Of a DNA stretch of 64,000 nt, positions 43,872-54,920 are shown in pieces. Numbering within the stretch: the first letter of the stretch is position 1; each line of letters starts with the position of its first letter. Made by a program: the position numbers and the translations under genes. The notes beneath the pieces were generated by a model that was not told where the DNA came from, did no database searches, and worked only from the letters and a program-made list of their open reading frames with translations. This stretch comes from Lachnospiraceae bacterium (GTDB taxonomy: Bacteria > Bacillota > Clostridia > Lachnospirales > Lachnospiraceae), in assembly GCA_011959925.1 (NCBI GenBank), contig BLMD01000270.1, positions 1 through 64,000 of the forward strand, given 5' to 3'.

Positions 43872-44735
43872 TTAAGCCTTATTTACGGAACCGAACAATT
43901 CCATCTTTTCTTTCACGGTTGCTTTGATTGCTTCCGCACCCGGCGCCAGTAATTTACGCGGATCAAAACCTTTGCCTTCCAGATCTTTGCCGGCTTCGAT
44001 GTATTTACGCGTAGCGTCTGCAAAGGAAAGCTGGCACTCCGTATTTACGTTGATCTTAGCCACTCCAAGAGAAATCGCTTTCTTGATCATATCTTCCGGA
44101 ATACCCGTGCCGCCGTGAAGAACCAACGGCATATCGCCTGTCAGCTGCTGGATGGCATCTAAAGTCTCAAAGCTGAGTCCTGCCCAGTTTGCCGGATATT
44201 TGCCGTGGATATTGCCGATTCCTGCCGCAAGCATATCGATGCCGAGGTCAGCAATGGATTTACATTCGTTTGGATCTGCACATTCACCCATGCCTACAAC
44301 GCCGTCTTCTTCGCCGCCGATGGAACCTACTTCCGCTTCAATGGAGATTCCCTTGTCATGCGCCAGCTGTACAAGTTCCGTTGTCTTTGCAACGTTCTCG
44401 TCGATCGGATAATGGGAACCGTCAAACATAATGGAAGAAAATCCTGCTTCCACGCATTTTAAGCATCCTTCATAGGAACCATGATCTAAGTGAAGGGCAA
44501 CCGGAACCGTGATATTCAACTCTTCGATCATTGCCTTTACCATAGCTGCAACTGTCTTAAAGCCTGTCATATACTTTCCGGCTCCCTCAGATACGCCGAG
44601 GATTACCGGTGAATTTAACTCCTGAGCAGTCAATAAAATGGATTTTGTCCACTCCAGGTTGTTGATGTTGAACTGTCCTACTGCATAGTGGCCAGCTTTT
44701 GCTTTGTCAAGCATTTCTTTTGCTGATACTAACAT
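43872..44735 (-). CDS. fba: Class II fructose-bisphosphate aldolase
   Basis: This 287-residue zinc enzyme cleaves fructose 1,6-bisphosphate in glycolysis. Zinc ligands appear in ALHLDHGSYE and VLHGGTGIPED; SIEAEVGSIGGEEDG and KINVNTECQ are further family motifs. GGAGAGATGAAGC precedes the start. It lies between the lipid kinase and glnN with 80-140 base gaps, so it is probably its own transcription unit. A related tagatose aldolase is the main alternative, but the length and motifs favour the fructose enzyme. Confidence 0.92.
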   Translation of the reverse strand: MLVSAKEMLDKAKAGHYAVGQFNINNLEWTKSILLTAQELNSPVILGVSEGAGKYMTGFKTVAAMVKAMIEELNITVPVALHLDHGSYEGCLKCVEAGFSSIMFDGSHYPIDENVAKTTELVQLAHDKGISIEAEVGSIGGEEDGVVGMGECADPNECKSIADLGIDMLAAGIGNIHGKYPANWAGLSFETLDAIQQLTGDMPLVLHGGTGIPEDMIKKAISLGVAKINVNTECQLSFADATRKYIEAGKDLEGKGFDPRKLLAPGAEAIKATVKEKMELFGSVNKA

Positions 44736-44817
44736 TGCTTCATCTCTCCTTTTCTATTGTTTATTGTTTAAGTATAGCTTACTTCTTTCCAAAAATAAAG
44801 CCCTAATTACCACATTC

Positions 44818-45708
44818 TTACTTATTCTTTACCATGATCTCCAGTGCCTTTTGAATATTTTTCACCGTAACCTGCCGAACGCTGCCGCCGTATTCTCCGT
44901 CTAAGGTCCATGCAATTTCTTCTTTTGAGGAAAAGCAGATCCGATCGCTCTTAAACGAATAAATCAGATCCGTATCGTCAATCAGATTTGTTAAAGACGC
45001 CAGGATCGCATTGAGCTCCACGATGTTTTTCGGCTTACGGATCAGCGTGACTTCAAATTTCCCGTCGTCTAACAGAACGTTTTTACCCGTCATATTTTTG
45101 AATCCTCCGACAGAATTGGAATTGCTGATCATGCCGTAAATAAATTCATCTTCGATCACCGCATCCTCACACTCTACCCGAAGCCGGTAAGAGGTGATTT
45201 CCGTCAGGCTTTTCACTCCCTCTAAAATATACGCCGCATGCCCCAGGATATTTTTCCATTCCTGACTCGTTTTATACGATACTGCGGTAAAAATACCAAA
45301 TGCCGCAACGTACACAAAGGGTTCTTCATTAAACATTCCCACGTCACAGGCAAACGGCTCGCCGGATATCGCGATTTCGGCAGCTTTTACCATATCTTTT
45401 GGTATTTTTAGGGAATTGGCAAAATCATTTGTACTGCCCGCCGGGATATAACCGAGGGGAATCTTATTTCCGGACAGAATCATACCGCTGACAGCCTCAT
45501 CCAGAGTCCCGTCGCCTCCGCTGCAGACAATCCGGTCAAATTCGGCTGCGCGGTCGTATACCATACGAAACGCGTCTTCTCTTGCCTGCGTCGGGTAAAT
45601 GGTCACATCATAGCCGCCTTTTACCATAATATCCACAATCTGCAAAAGCTTGTTCTTGATCTGCGCCTTCCCTGCATGCGGATTGAATAGAAACAGTAAT
45701 TTTTTCAT
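44818..45708 (-). CDS. Diacylglycerol/lipid kinase family protein (YegS/DagK-like)
   Basis: This 296-residue protein belongs to the lipid kinase family. It has NPHAGKAQIKNKL at the N-terminus and the nucleotide-binding signature VCSGGDGTLDEAVSGM, followed by PLGYIPAGSTNDFANSL. Such enzymes phosphorylate diacylglycerol or related lipids at the membrane. I use the start at 45708, which has a purine-rich GGGAGAGTGAG upstream; an earlier in-frame ATG would overlap whiA. It follows whiA after seven bases and is probably read with it. The lipid substrate is not known. Confidence 0.87.
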   Translation of the reverse strand: MKKLLFLFNPHAGKAQIKNKLLQIVDIMVKGGYDVTIYPTQAREDAFRMVYDRAAEFDRIVCSGGDGTLDEAVSGMILSGNKIPLGYIPAGSTNDFANSLKIPKDMVKAAEIAISGEPFACDVGMFNEEPFVYVAAFGIFTAVSYKTSQEWKNILGHAAYILEGVKSLTEITSYRLRVECEDAVIEDEFIYGMISNSNSVGGFKNMTGKNVLLDDGKFEVTLIRKPKNIVELNAILASLTNLIDDTDLIYSFKSDRICFSSKEEIAWTLDGEYGGSVRQVTVKNIQKALEIMVKNK

Positions 45709-45715
45709 CGTATGC

Positions 45716-46609
45716 TCACTCTCCCATTTTCTCTGCAATTTCCGAAATCCGTCTTAACCTGTGATTTACGCCCGACTTTCCGACCGGAGGATTCAAATAC
45801 ATGCCAAGCTCTTTTAAAGGCGCGTCGGGATATGCCAGACGCAAAAGAGCAATTTCCTTTAAGTGCTCCGGAAGGCTCTCGATCCCTTTGTTCTTTTGTA
45901 TCAAACGGATATCTTCGATCTGACGGACCGCAGCGTTTACGATCTTGCTGATATTCGCCGTCTCACAGTTCACTTGCCGATTGACAGAATTGCGCATTTC
46001 TTTGACGATTCGTACATTTTCCAGATTCATTAGGGCGGTATGCGCTTCCATAACGTTCAAAAGATCTACGATATGTGCGCCTTCCTTGACATAAACCACC
46101 TGATTTTTTTTCCTCGGCACGATTCTGGCGTCTATATCAAAGCTGTTAATGGCATGCTGAAGCTGCGCGGACTGTGCAGCCGTACGGCAGACAATCTCAA
46201 AATGGTACGCTTTGCCCGGATCGCTTACGGACCCGGAAGATAAAAAAGCTCCCCGAATATACGCCCGTTTACAGCAGGACTGCTGAATTAAAAGACCGTC
46301 CGCCGTTTCCGTGTTCAAAAAACATCCGCGCTGCCGGTCCCATAATTTCACGCCCTCTAAAATCTTAAAGACATCGTCCCCCTGTAACGTTTCCCATTCC
46401 CTGTCTATGGAAAACAGCAGAGAGACCAGCCTTGCAAATTTTTCTTTCAACATCGGATTGCCCGATTCCGGACGAAAAGAAATCCCTCCGTTTAACGCGG
46501 AAATTTTTCCGGCAAATACGATGATTGCAGAAAGTTCTGCAAGACGGCAGTGCCTGCTTTCTCCGATCCGCCCGGCAAGCTCTTTTTTTATTTCTCCCGA
46601 AAACGACAT
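45716..46609 (-). CDS. whiA: DNA-binding protein WhiA
   Basis: This regulator of cell division genes has an N-terminal LAGLIDADG-like domain and a C-terminal helix-turn-helix (PDAPLKELGMYLNPPVGKSGVNHRL). The family N-terminus MSFSGEIKKELAG supports a start at 46609 (297 residues). A GTG start at 46621 overlapping the rapZ stop is also possible. The rapZ-whiA order is conserved in Firmicutes and Actinobacteria. Confidence 0.92.
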   Translation of the reverse strand: MSFSGEIKKELAGRIGESRHCRLAELSAIIVFAGKISALNGGISFRPESGNPMLKEKFARLVSLLFSIDREWETLQGDDVFKILEGVKLWDRQRGCFLNTETADGLLIQQSCCKRAYIRGAFLSSGSVSDPGKAYHFEIVCRTAAQSAQLQHAINSFDIDARIVPRKKNQVVYVKEGAHIVDLLNVMEAHTALMNLENVRIVKEMRNSVNRQVNCETANISKIVNAAVRQIEDIRLIQKNKGIESLPEHLKEIALLRLAYPDAPLKELGMYLNPPVGKSGVNHRLRRISEIAEKMGE

Positions 46610-46617
46610 CCTCTCCG

Positions 46618-47478
46618 TCACCCTTTTTCTATATCTCTGTGCTCAATCTTAAGTCCGTATTCTTTTTTGCGGCAAAGACATTGGTACAATTCGTTTGCCA
46701 GCGTTACCGAACGATGTTTGCCTCCCGTACAGCCGATACTGATTACCAGCTGGTTCTTTCCTTCGGCAATATATTTCGGTATTAAAAAATTTACCATATC
46801 CGTAAGTTTTGTTAAAAACACATGGGCTTCTTCAAACTGCAGCACATAATCCTGAATTTCTTTATCGTTGCCGCTCTTTGCCCGCAGTCCTTCCACATAG
46901 TAGGGATTGGGCAGAAACCGGACGTCAAATACCAGATCCGAGTCTGCCGGAATCCCGTACTTAAATCCGAACGATAAGATCGTAATAAACAGATTTTTGT
47001 AATCCTGCTGGCTGACAAAAATCTTCTCCAGTTCCAGTCGAAGCTCCCTGGTTAAAAGCCTGCTGGTGTCTATAATATAATCCGCCTTTTTCCGAAGAAA
47101 CATAAGGCGCTCCCTCTCCGCCAAAATCCCGGCTTCTACCCTCTTTCCAGCGGATAACGGATGATTTCTTCTGGTCTCTTTATACCGTTTGACCAAAACG
47201 GAGTCCTCCGCATCCAAAAACAAAATTTCCGGCGTCCACTCTTTTTCTTCCAGCCGTTCCAATATTCCGTGCAGCCGGGAAAGAGAACTGCCGCTTCTGA
47301 CGTCGATCCCGACCGCGAACTTCTGAAGTTCTTCGCCGCTCGTCTCCGATAAATCTATAAATGTTTCAACCAGAGGAATCGGCAGGTTATCCACACAGTA
47401 AAAACCGATATCCTCCATCATTTTCAGCGCCGTGCTCTTTCCGGCGCCCGACATTCCTGTCAAAATCACTAATTTCAC
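46618..47478 (-). CDS. rapZ: RapZ/YvcJ family nucleotide-binding protein
   Basis: This 286-residue P-loop protein has TGMSGAGKSTALKMMED at the N-terminus and the C-terminal GCTGGKHRSVTLANEL. In E. coli RapZ is an RNase adapter controlling glucosamine-6-phosphate synthase; in Firmicutes (YvcJ) the role is less clear and linked to envelope metabolism. It lies between murB and whiA, the conserved order, and its stop overlaps the possible GTG start of whiA. Confidence 0.93.
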   Translation of the reverse strand: MKLVILTGMSGAGKSTALKMMEDIGFYCVDNLPIPLVETFIDLSETSGEELQKFAVGIDVRSGSSLSRLHGILERLEEKEWTPEILFLDAEDSVLVKRYKETRRNHPLSAGKRVEAGILAERERLMFLRKKADYIIDTSRLLTRELRLELEKIFVSQQDYKNLFITILSFGFKYGIPADSDLVFDVRFLPNPYYVEGLRAKSGNDKEIQDYVLQFEEAHVFLTKLTDMVNFLIPKYIAEGKNQLVISIGCTGGKHRSVTLANELYQCLCRKKEYGLKIEHRDIEKG

Positions 47479-47514
47479 GCTTGCTTTCTCCCCACCTTAT
47501 CTTTGATCGGAGAT

Positions 47515-48420
47515 TTAAAACTCGCCCAGCAATTTCACTTCCGGCTTCAGTTCCACTCCAAACCGTTCTTTTACCGTCTTTTGTACATGCCGTATCACGG
47601 ACAGGATATCGGCAGCCGACGCTCCTCCTTTGTTGATCACAAATCCACAGTGCTTTTTGGAAACTTCGGCGCCTCCCACGCAAAATCCGGCAAGCCCGGC
47701 GTCCATAATCAGCTTTCCCGCAAAATATCCCTCCGGCCGTTTAAATGTACTGCCCGCGCTGGGATACTCCAAAGGCTGTTTTAACAGGCGCTTTTCTTTT
47801 AACTCGTCCATATTCCGGCGAATGTCGTCAGAATCCGCATTCTGCAATAAAAACTCCGCCTCTAAGATCAGATACTCCCGTTCTATGGCGCAGCTATGCC
47901 GGTAGGAAAACTCCATCTCATCGTTTGTCAGCTTTCGTATGCCGCCGTCTTTTTCAAGCACGGTCACAACGGATGCGATATCTTTGATCTCTCCGCCGTA
48001 TGCGCCTGCGTTCATGACAACTGCTCCGCCGACGCTGCCCGGAATCCCCGATGCAAATTCCATGCCGGAAAGCCCGTTTTTGTATGCTTCCTGGGCTGCT
48101 TTTGACAAAAGAGCGCCCGCCTGGGCAACCACACGGTCATCCCGCACAAAAACCTCCGACATCTGTCTTCCGATTTCAATCACGACTCCGCGAATGCCCC
48201 GGTCTCCCACTAAAAGATTGCTGCCGTTGCCGATGACGGTCACGGCTGCCTTATGCCTGTGCAGGATCTCCATCAGCGCTGAAAGCTGGCTAAATCCCGG
48301 CATAAGGTACAGATCTGCCGGACCGCCCACACGAAATGTCGTGTGACGGCCCAGCGGCTCATTCTGCAGTATCTGCCGACTGTCCAATACCTTATCCAAT
48401 TCCCTCAGTAATCGTTCCAC
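47515..48420 (-). CDS. murB: UDP-N-acetylenolpyruvoylglucosamine reductase
   Basis: This 301-residue flavoenzyme reduces the enolpyruvyl group to lactyl, giving UDP-MurNAc for peptidoglycan. FAD-binding VIGNGSNLLVGD and the active-site region YPSAGSTFKRPEGYFAGKLI, with the proton-donating serine, are clear. The layout is the shorter type of Firmicutes. It stands 36 bases before rapZ. Cytosolic. Confidence 0.94.
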   Translation of the reverse strand: MERLLRELDKVLDSRQILQNEPLGRHTTFRVGGPADLYLMPGFSQLSALMEILHRHKAAVTVIGNGSNLLVGDRGIRGVVIEIGRQMSEVFVRDDRVVAQAGALLSKAAQEAYKNGLSGMEFASGIPGSVGGAVVMNAGAYGGEIKDIASVVTVLEKDGGIRKLTNDEMEFSYRHSCAIEREYLILEAEFLLQNADSDDIRRNMDELKEKRLLKQPLEYPSAGSTFKRPEGYFAGKLIMDAGLAGFCVGGAEVSKKHCGFVINKGGASAADILSVIRHVQKTVKERFGVELKPEVKLLGEF

Positions 48421-48449
48421 GCCTTTTCTATCCCTTTTCTATTTCTCTT

Positions 48450-49847
48450 CTATGCCTCTTCGATAAACGCCTGATAGCCCAATAATGCTTCATACAAATC
48501 CACTTTACTGATAATCTCCCAGGGAGCGTGCATATTTAAAACGGCAACTCCGCTGTCGATGACCTGCATCCCGTAATTTGCCAGGATATAGGCAATCGTT
48601 CCGCCGCCTCCCTGATCTACTTTCCCAAGCTCCGACGTCTGAAACGCAATCTTCCGGTGATCTAATATATTACGGATTTTCGCCATATATTCTGCGTTTG
48701 CGTCGTTCGACCCGCTTTTTCCTCTTGAACCCGTATATTTGTTAAATACCAGTCCCTTTCCGAAATATGCGGCGTTTCTTTTTTCCGTTACTTCCGGATA
48801 ATTCGGATCGTATGCCGCGCTGACATCGGAAGAGAGCATCTTGGAATGACGCATGGCGCGGCGCAGGGATAATTCGGAATACCCTCCGGCAAGATGCAGC
48901 AGTTCACATACCGTATCCTCAAAAAATCTCGACTGCATACCGGTAGCTCCGACACTTCCGATCTCTTCTTTATCCACCAAAAGGCATACCGCCGTATATT
49001 CCGGCTCTGTAACGTTTAAAAGTGCCTGAAACGACGGATAAGCGCATACTCTGTCGTCATGTCCATACCCCATAATCATACTGCGGTCAAATCCGAAATC
49101 CCTTGCCTCTCCCGCCGGAACGGCTTCAATCTCTGCCGAGAGAAAATCATCTTCCTCTACACCGTACGTTTCTTCCAGAATCTTTAAGATATTTGCCTTG
49201 ACCGTATCCTTTGTCTCTTTCGCATCCGTCTCCTGTTTCAGAGGAATACTGCCGATCAACAGATCCAGTTTTTCCCCTTCGATCACTTTAGACGCCTTTT
49301 TCTCCATCTGATCGGACGACAGATGGATCAGCAGATCGCTGATGCCGAACACAGGATCACCCGGACGATCGCCGATATCCACCCGAACCGTTTCTCCGTC
49401 TTTTTTCACAAATACGCCGTGCAGCGCCAGGGGCATCGTGACCCACTGATATTTTTTAACGCCGCCGTAATAATGTGTATCAAGCATCGCCATCTGCGTA
49501 TCTTCATATAACGGAACCTGCTTGAGGTCCAGCCTCGGCGAATCGATATGTGCGCCGAGAATATTCATCCCCGAAGCAAGGTCCTTTTTTCCGATGACAA
49601 AAAAAGCCGCCGCCTTTCCCATATTTCCGGCATAAATTTTATCTCCGGGTTTCACTTTGGTTCCTTTTTCGATCATCTGATCGATATCCGCAAATCCGGC
49701 TTCTTTTGCCAAAGACACAAACTCCTGCATACATTCCCGCTCTGTCTTGCATTTTGAAATAAATTTCCGATACCCCTCAGCAAAGTCCATAACCTTCCTG
49801 CGGGCCTCTCCCTCGGGATACTTCTCCCATGCATTTTTGTTTTCCAT
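48450..49847 (-). CDS. M18 family aminopeptidase
   Basis: This 465-residue zinc aminopeptidase belongs to family M18 (aspartyl aminopeptidase/ApeB group). Metal ligands lie in LGAHIDSPRLD, LVDKEEIGSVG and the C-terminal VLNMHAPWEI; SSDVSAAYDPNYPE is also typical. The start at 49847 is chosen because the upstream extension is not conserved-looking, though its site (GAAAGAAGAG) is weak. It probably trims N-terminal residues from cytosolic peptides. It sits between hprK and murB. Confidence 0.9.
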   Translation of the reverse strand: MENKNAWEKYPEGEARRKVMDFAEGYRKFISKCKTERECMQEFVSLAKEAGFADIDQMIEKGTKVKPGDKIYAGNMGKAAAFFVIGKKDLASGMNILGAHIDSPRLDLKQVPLYEDTQMAMLDTHYYGGVKKYQWVTMPLALHGVFVKKDGETVRVDIGDRPGDPVFGISDLLIHLSSDQMEKKASKVIEGEKLDLLIGSIPLKQETDAKETKDTVKANILKILEETYGVEEDDFLSAEIEAVPAGEARDFGFDRSMIMGYGHDDRVCAYPSFQALLNVTEPEYTAVCLLVDKEEIGSVGATGMQSRFFEDTVCELLHLAGGYSELSLRRAMRHSKMLSSDVSAAYDPNYPEVTEKRNAAYFGKGLVFNKYTGSRGKSGSNDANAEYMAKIRNILDHRKIAFQTSELGKVDQGGGGTIAYILANYGMQVIDSGVAVLNMHAPWEIISKVDLYEALLGYQAFIEEA

Positions 49848-49917
49848 ATCAGCTACTCTTCTTTCTTTTCCAATTATTTGCCAAAATGGCATTCAGATTC
49901 CCTCCGGAATCCCTATC

Positions 49918-50850
49918 CTATTCTTCTTCGCTCTTTGCGAAATTTGCCTGTACGCGGCGATACAGCTCCTGTGCAGCGTTATAACCCATCTTCTTCTGAC
50001 GGTGGTTGACCGCAGCCGCTTCACAGATCACGGCAAGGTTTCTGCCCGGACGAATCGGAAGCGAATGGCAGACCACTTTATTGCCTAAAATTTCCGTATA
50101 CTCCTCTTCCAGGCCGAACCGGTCGTAATTATTTTCTTTCTTCCAGTCGGATAATTTGATCACCAGGTCAATGTTTTGTTTTTCTTTGACGCACTCCACA
50201 CCGAAAAGCGTTTTTACGTCGATGATACCGATCCCCCGCAGTTCGATAAAATATCTGGTAATGTCCGGCGAAGTTCCGATCAGCGTATGATCGTTGATCT
50301 TACGGATTTCCACTACGTCGTCCGTCACAAGGCGGTGCCCCCGCTTTACAAGCTCTAAAGCAGCCTCGCTCTTTCCGATACCGCTCTCGCCCATAATCAA
50401 GAGCCCTTCTCCGTATACGTCTACCAAAACCCCGTGAATCGTAATGCAGGGCGCAAGCTCCTCCGTAAGGATATTGATCAGTTCCGCCATAAAGCCGGAC
50501 GTCGCACGCTCTGTGCCGAGTACGGGAATCCCGTTGCGGTTTGCCGCTTCCAAAAACATATCGTCCGGTTCAAACCCCCGGCAGAATATCACACACGGAA
50601 TATCAAAAGAAAGAAATGCATCGTATAGTTCTTTCCGTTCCTGCTCTGTTTTTTTCTGCAGGTTTGCGTATTCCACCATTCCGATAATCTCTACGCGGGA
50701 TTGCTCGAAATGTTCAAAAAAACCGTTTAACTGCAGTGCCGGACGGTTGACATCGGAAAGCAGGATTCTGTGATCCTTTAAATTGATACCGTCGGTAAAA
50801 TTATTCAGTTCCATCTTCTTTGCAATTTTTGCTACGCTAACACCCTCCAT
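49918..50850 (-). CDS. hprK: HPr kinase/phosphorylase
   Basis: This 310-residue bifunctional enzyme phosphorylates and dephosphorylates Ser-46 of HPr, linking sugar uptake to catabolite control. The P-loop GESGIGKSEAALEL is at about residues 155-168, and the K3/C-terminal signature EIRGIGIIDVKTLFG-type ELRGIGIIDVKTLFG follows. AAGGAGAAG precedes the start. It lies 49 bases after uvrC. Presence implies CcpA-type carbon regulation. Confidence 0.95.
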   Translation of the reverse strand: MEGVSVAKIAKKMELNNFTDGINLKDHRILLSDVNRPALQLNGFFEHFEQSRVEIIGMVEYANLQKKTEQERKELYDAFLSFDIPCVIFCRGFEPDDMFLEAANRNGIPVLGTERATSGFMAELINILTEELAPCITIHGVLVDVYGEGLLIMGESGIGKSEAALELVKRGHRLVTDDVVEIRKINDHTLIGTSPDITRYFIELRGIGIIDVKTLFGVECVKEKQNIDLVIKLSDWKKENNYDRFGLEEEYTEILGNKVVCHSLPIRPGRNLAVICEAAAVNHRQKKMGYNAAQELYRRVQANFAKSEEE

Positions 50851-50899
50851 GCCTCTTCTCCTTTACTTTCGATATAGTTTCATAAGTGAGTAAAGTATA

Positions 50900-52783
50900 T
50901 CATAATTCAGCGGTTTCATCAACCGAATGGAAGTAATCGTATACGGCATGCGCAGCTTTTGCATTCATCGACGGTGTATCCGCCAGCTCTTTCACATCCG
51001 CCTGACGGATAGCGTCCAGAGACGGAAACCGCATCATAAGCGCCTTTCTTCTGGAAGGTCCCACGCCCGGTATTTCATCCAGTACGGAATGCACCTGTCC
51101 CTTGCTTCTTAAAGATCTGTGGTATTCAATGGCGAACCTGTGCGCTTCATCCTGAATTCTGGTAATCAGCTTAAATCCCTCGCTGCTTCTTTCAATCGGG
51201 ATCTCTGCATTATTATAGTATAACCCGCGCGTCCTGTGATTATCATCTTTTACCATACCGCAGACGGGAATCTTTAAATTCAGCTCATCCAATACGCGCA
51301 GCGCAATATTCACCTGGCCCTTTCCTCCGTCCATCATGATCAGATCGGGAAACCTGGTAAAACTTCCGTAATCATTTTCAAGACCCTTTTCCTTTAATTC
51401 TTCCTGTTCCGCTTTGCCGTGTTCAAACCGTCTCGTCAGTACTTCATGCATCGAAGCGTAGTCATCCGGCCCAGACACAGTCCGCAGGCGGAACTTCCGA
51501 TAATCGCTGCGGCACGGTTTTCCTTTTTCATACACAACCATAGAACCTACCGACTGAAAGCCGCTGATATTGGAAATATCGTAAGCTTCCACACGTACGG
51601 CGTCTGAAAGATTCAGCAGGCGGGCAATCTCTTTCATTGCGCCGATTGTACGTCCCTCTTCTCTTTTTAACTTTTCTCTATCCTGCGAAAGGATCAGCTT
51701 TGCATTTTTCCCGGCAAGTTCCACTAATTTTTCTTTCATGCCTTTTTTGGGAATCTTAATATACGCCTTTTGTCCGCGCCGCTTTGTCAGCCATTCCTCA
51801 ATCACATCTTTTTCTTCAATTGCCAGGGGCAGCATGACCAGTCGGGGGATAAACGGCGTTCCCGCATAATACTGTTTGATAAATACGGTTAAAATCTGTT
51901 CTTTTTCTTCCTCCGCCGCAATTTTCATATAAAAATGCTCTCTTCCGATCAGCTTGCCGCCGCGGATAAAAAAGACCTGGATCACCGCATCTTCGCCGTC
52001 TTTTGCCAGTCCGACCACATCCCGGTCTTCATCATTGGCATCGGTAATCTTCTGCTTTTGTGCGATCTGTTTTACACTGTTTAACAGATCCCGGTATTCT
52101 GCCGCTTTTTCAAACTCCATTTCCATAGAAGCCGCCGTCATTTTTTCTTCCAGTTCTTTCATGATCGGCTGATATTCTCCGTTTAAAAACCGGACCGCCT
52201 GTGCAATCCGCGATTCATATTCTTCTTTGGAAATATAGGCCTGACAGGGAGCCGCGCATTGCCGGATGTGGTAATTGAGACAGGGGCGCTCTTTTCCAAT
52301 ATCTTTCGGCAGATTTCTCCTGCAGGTACGCAGCCCGTAGAGTTTATTTAAAAGATCGATCGTATCTTTGACTGCGCCCGAACTGGTATACGGTCCGAAA
52401 TACCTGGATTTGTCTTTTTTCATCTGACGCGAAAACAAAACTCTCGGATACTCTTCAGACAATGTCACTTTGATATAGGGATACGTCTTATCGTCCCGCA
52501 GCATAGTATTATATTTGGGCCTGTGCTCTTTGATCAGATTGCATTCCAATACCAAAGCTTCCAGCTCGGAATCCGTGATAATATATTCAAATCTGGCAAT
52601 CTGGCGGACCATCCGCTCTTTTTTTACTCCTTCGTTATGGCTCGCCTGAAAATATTGGTGCACGCGTTTCGTCAGAGAAACAGCCTTGCCAATATAAATA
52701 ATCGTATCGTTCTTGTCATACATAAGATAAACTCCCGGCTGATCCGGGAGTTTTTTTAATTCTTCTTCCAACTGAAATGTCAT
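50900..52783 (-). CDS. uvrC: Excinuclease ABC subunit C
   Basis: This 627-residue nuclease makes both incisions in nucleotide excision repair. The GIY-YIG domain is at residues about 14-92 ([18 protein letters not shown]), the UVR helices at about 205-240, the RNase-H-like second nuclease in the middle ([24 protein letters not shown]) and a helix-hairpin-helix at the C-terminus ([13 protein letters not shown]). The start overlaps the ftsH stop as ATGA, so it is translated from the ftsH mRNA. Confidence 0.95.
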   Translation of the reverse strand: MTFQLEEELKKLPDQPGVYLMYDKNDTIIYIGKAVSLTKRVHQYFQASHNEGVKKERMVRQIARFEYIITDSELEALVLECNLIKEHRPKYNTMLRDDKTYPYIKVTLSEEYPRVLFSRQMKKDKSRYFGPYTSSGAVKDTIDLLNKLYGLRTCRRNLPKDIGKERPCLNYHIRQCAAPCQAYISKEEYESRIAQAVRFLNGEYQPIMKELEEKMTAASMEMEFEKAAEYRDLLNSVKQIAQKQKITDANDEDRDVVGLAKDGEDAVIQVFFIRGGKLIGREHFYMKIAAEEEKEQILTVFIKQYYAGTPFIPRLVMLPLAIEEKDVIEEWLTKRRGQKAYIKIPKKGMKEKLVELAGKNAKLILSQDREKLKREEGRTIGAMKEIARLLNLSDAVRVEAYDISNISGFQSVGSMVVYEKGKPCRSDYRKFRLRTVSGPDDYASMHEVLTRRFEHGKAEQEELKEKGLENDYGSFTRFPDLIMMDGGKGQVNIALRVLDELNLKIPVCGMVKDDNHRTRGLYYNNAEIPIERSSEGFKLITRIQDEAHRFAIEYHRSLRSKGQVHSVLDEIPGVGPSRRKALMMRFPSLDAIRQADVKELADTPSMNAKAAHAVYDYFHSVDETAEL

Positions 52784-54717
52784 GATTGCTCATCCTTACT
52801 GTCAGCTATGGTAACGTCAATATGCGTTCCTTTTTCCGTTTCTTTCGTTTCCTCTTCCGGCTCCGGCAGTCCTTTTAGCTTACGGAACATCTCCATAAAT
52901 TCCTTGCCGGTAATCGTTTCGTGCTCAAACAGGTAATCGGAAATCCGGTCCAATACGTCTCTGTTTTCCGTCAGCATATTCACCGCCTCGGCATAACAGG
53001 AATTGATGAGTTTTAAAACTTCTTTATCCACCTGCGCCGCCGTCTTTTCCGCGCAGTTCATCGACGCTCTGCCGTCCAAATACTGGCTCTCCACCGTAAC
53101 CAGGCTCATCATGCCGAATTTCTTGGACATACCAAACCGGGTAATCATAGATTTTGCAATATTCGTTGCCTGTTCGATATCGTTGGCGGCTCCGCTCGTC
53201 ACGGAATGAAAGACGATTTCTTCTGCGGCTCGCCCTGCCATATACGTCGTAATCTTGGATAACAGCTCCTCCTTGGTATCCAAAAACTTCTCTTCTTCCG
53301 GCGTCTGCAGCGTATAACCAAGCGCTCCCATCGTACGCGGAACGATCGTGATCTTTTGAACCGGCTCCGTATTTTTCTGCAGCGCCGTAACCATGGCATG
53401 ACCGACTTCATGATACGCTACGATCCGCTTTTCTTTTTCGCTCATTACGCGGTCTTTCTTTTCCTTACCGCCGACCGCTACCAGTTCAAACGCCTCGAAC
53501 AGATCAGACTGATTTACAAATTTACGCCCGTGTTTTACGGCGTTAATCGCCGCTTCATTGATCATATTTGCAAGATCCGACCCTACCAGTCCCGCCGTGG
53601 CAAGCGCAAGCGCTTCCAAATCCACCGTTTCATCCATCATAACGTCTTTGGCATGTACTTTTAACGTTTCCAGGCGTCCTTTCTGATCCGGACGATCCAC
53701 AATAATCCTGCGGTCGAAACGTCCCGGACGCAACAGTGCCTTATCCAATACCTCCGGACGGTTCGTCGCCGCTAAGATCAAAAGCCCTTTGGAAGTATCG
53801 AATCCGTCCATCTCGGCAAGGAGCTGGTTCAATGTCTGCTCCCGCTCATCGTTCCCGCCGAATCTTGTATCACGGCTTTTTCCGATGGCATCGATCTCGT
53901 CAATAAATATGATACACGGCGCCTGTTTCTGCGCTTCTTTAAACAGATCCCGGACACGGGATGCTCCGACACCGACAAACATCTCCACAAAATCAGAACC
54001 TGCCAGTGAAAAAAACGGTACTTTCGCTTCTCCGGCAACTGCTTTTGCTAAAAGCGTCTTACCGGTTCCCGGAGGTCCCACCAATAACGCCCCTTTCGGC
54101 AGCTTTGCGCCGATATCGCGGTATTTTTTCGGATTGTGCAGAAAATCCACAACTTCCTGCAGTGATTCCTTTGCTTCATTCTGACCTGCAACGTCTTTAA
54201 ACGTTACCCCCGTAGATTTCTCTACATAAACTTTTGCCGTACTCTTACCGACGCCCATGACACCGCCGCCGCCCATGCGCCGCATAAAAAATGCAAGCAG
54301 TATCCAGATCAGCACGAGCGGAATCACAAAGCTTAAGATATTATAAATCCATGTGGACGTATTGTCCGGAATATAACCGAAAATCTCAACCTTATGCTCC
54401 TTTAAGAGCGGAATCAGCTCGCTGTCATTGACCATTCCCGTATAATAGGTCTGCTTAAACCGAGCGTTCTTTTTCGTCTTCTGCACAATATTGATCTGAG
54501 AACCGGTGAATTCAATGCTCTCTACTTCTCCGCTTTCCACTTTTTCCAAAAATTCCGAATACGAAATTTCCTGATTAAACTGCTGCGTGACTTTATTTGA
54601 TATGATGCTCATAATAAACAAGGCAACAAGCGATACCATAATAAAGATCAAGATGACCTGTCCGTTTTTGTTATTGTTATTACGGTTATTTTGGTTATTG
54701 GGTTCCTGATTATCCAT
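52780..54717 (-). CDS. ftsH: ATP-dependent zinc metalloprotease FtsH
   Basis: This 645-residue membrane protease degrades misfolded and regulatory proteins. The Asn-rich N-terminus precedes TM1 (about 20-40); the extracytoplasmic domain ends at TM2 (about 124-145). The AAA domain has Walker A GPPGTGKT (K220), Walker [12 protein letters not shown] and SRH residues. The zinc site HEVGH is at 436-440. GGAGGAGATT precedes the start. uvrC is coupled downstream. Its own promoter lies upstream. Confidence 0.96.
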   Translation of the reverse strand: MDNQEPNNQNNRNNNNKNGQVILIFIMVSLVALFIMSIISNKVTQQFNQEISYSEFLEKVESGEVESIEFTGSQINIVQKTKKNARFKQTYYTGMVNDSELIPLLKEHKVEIFGYIPDNTSTWIYNILSFVIPLVLIWILLAFFMRRMGGGGVMGVGKSTAKVYVEKSTGVTFKDVAGQNEAKESLQEVVDFLHNPKKYRDIGAKLPKGALLVGPPGTGKTLLAKAVAGEAKVPFFSLAGSDFVEMFVGVGASRVRDLFKEAQKQAPCIIFIDEIDAIGKSRDTRFGGNDEREQTLNQLLAEMDGFDTSKGLLILAATNRPEVLDKALLRPGRFDRRIIVDRPDQKGRLETLKVHAKDVMMDETVDLEALALATAGLVGSDLANMINEAAINAVKHGRKFVNQSDLFEAFELVAVGGKEKKDRVMSEKEKRIVAYHEVGHAMVTALQKNTEPVQKITIVPRTMGALGYTLQTPEEEKFLDTKEELLSKITTYMAGRAAEEIVFHSVTSGAANDIEQATNIAKSMITRFGMSKKFGMMSLVTVESQYLDGRASMNCAEKTAAQVDKEVLKLINSCYAEAVNMLTENRDVLDRISDYLFEHETITGKEFMEMFRKLKGLPEPEEETKETEKGTHIDVTIADSKDEQS

Positions 54718-54731
54718 AATCTCCTCCGCGG

Positions 54732-54756
54732 GGCAGTCCGCAACTGTGAGACTGCC
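54732..54756 (-). other. Hairpin in the ftsH leader
   Basis: GGCAGTC/GACTGCC form a 7-bp stem around 11 bases, ending a few bases before the ftsH ribosome binding site. It could affect translation. There is no U-tract. Confidence 0.35.
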
Positions 54757-54814
54757 GCCATTTTTACTGCATATTTACAGCAATCTGCTTATGTAGGATT
54801 GACTGCTATTGTTT

Positions 54815-54843
54815 ATTATATGTGTTAGACGGTTTAAAAGCAA
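54815..54843 (-). promoter_or_regulatory. ftsH promoter
   Basis: On the minus strand TTGCTT (54838-54843) and a perfect TATAAT (54815-54820) are 17 bases apart, about 95 bases before the ftsH start. Confidence 0.7.
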
Positions 54844-54920
54844 TACGGAGTTCATGAACTTTTTTTTATTTTTCTTAATTATTTCTAAAAAAGGCTTCCT
54901 GCAATATCGGAAATCGTTTC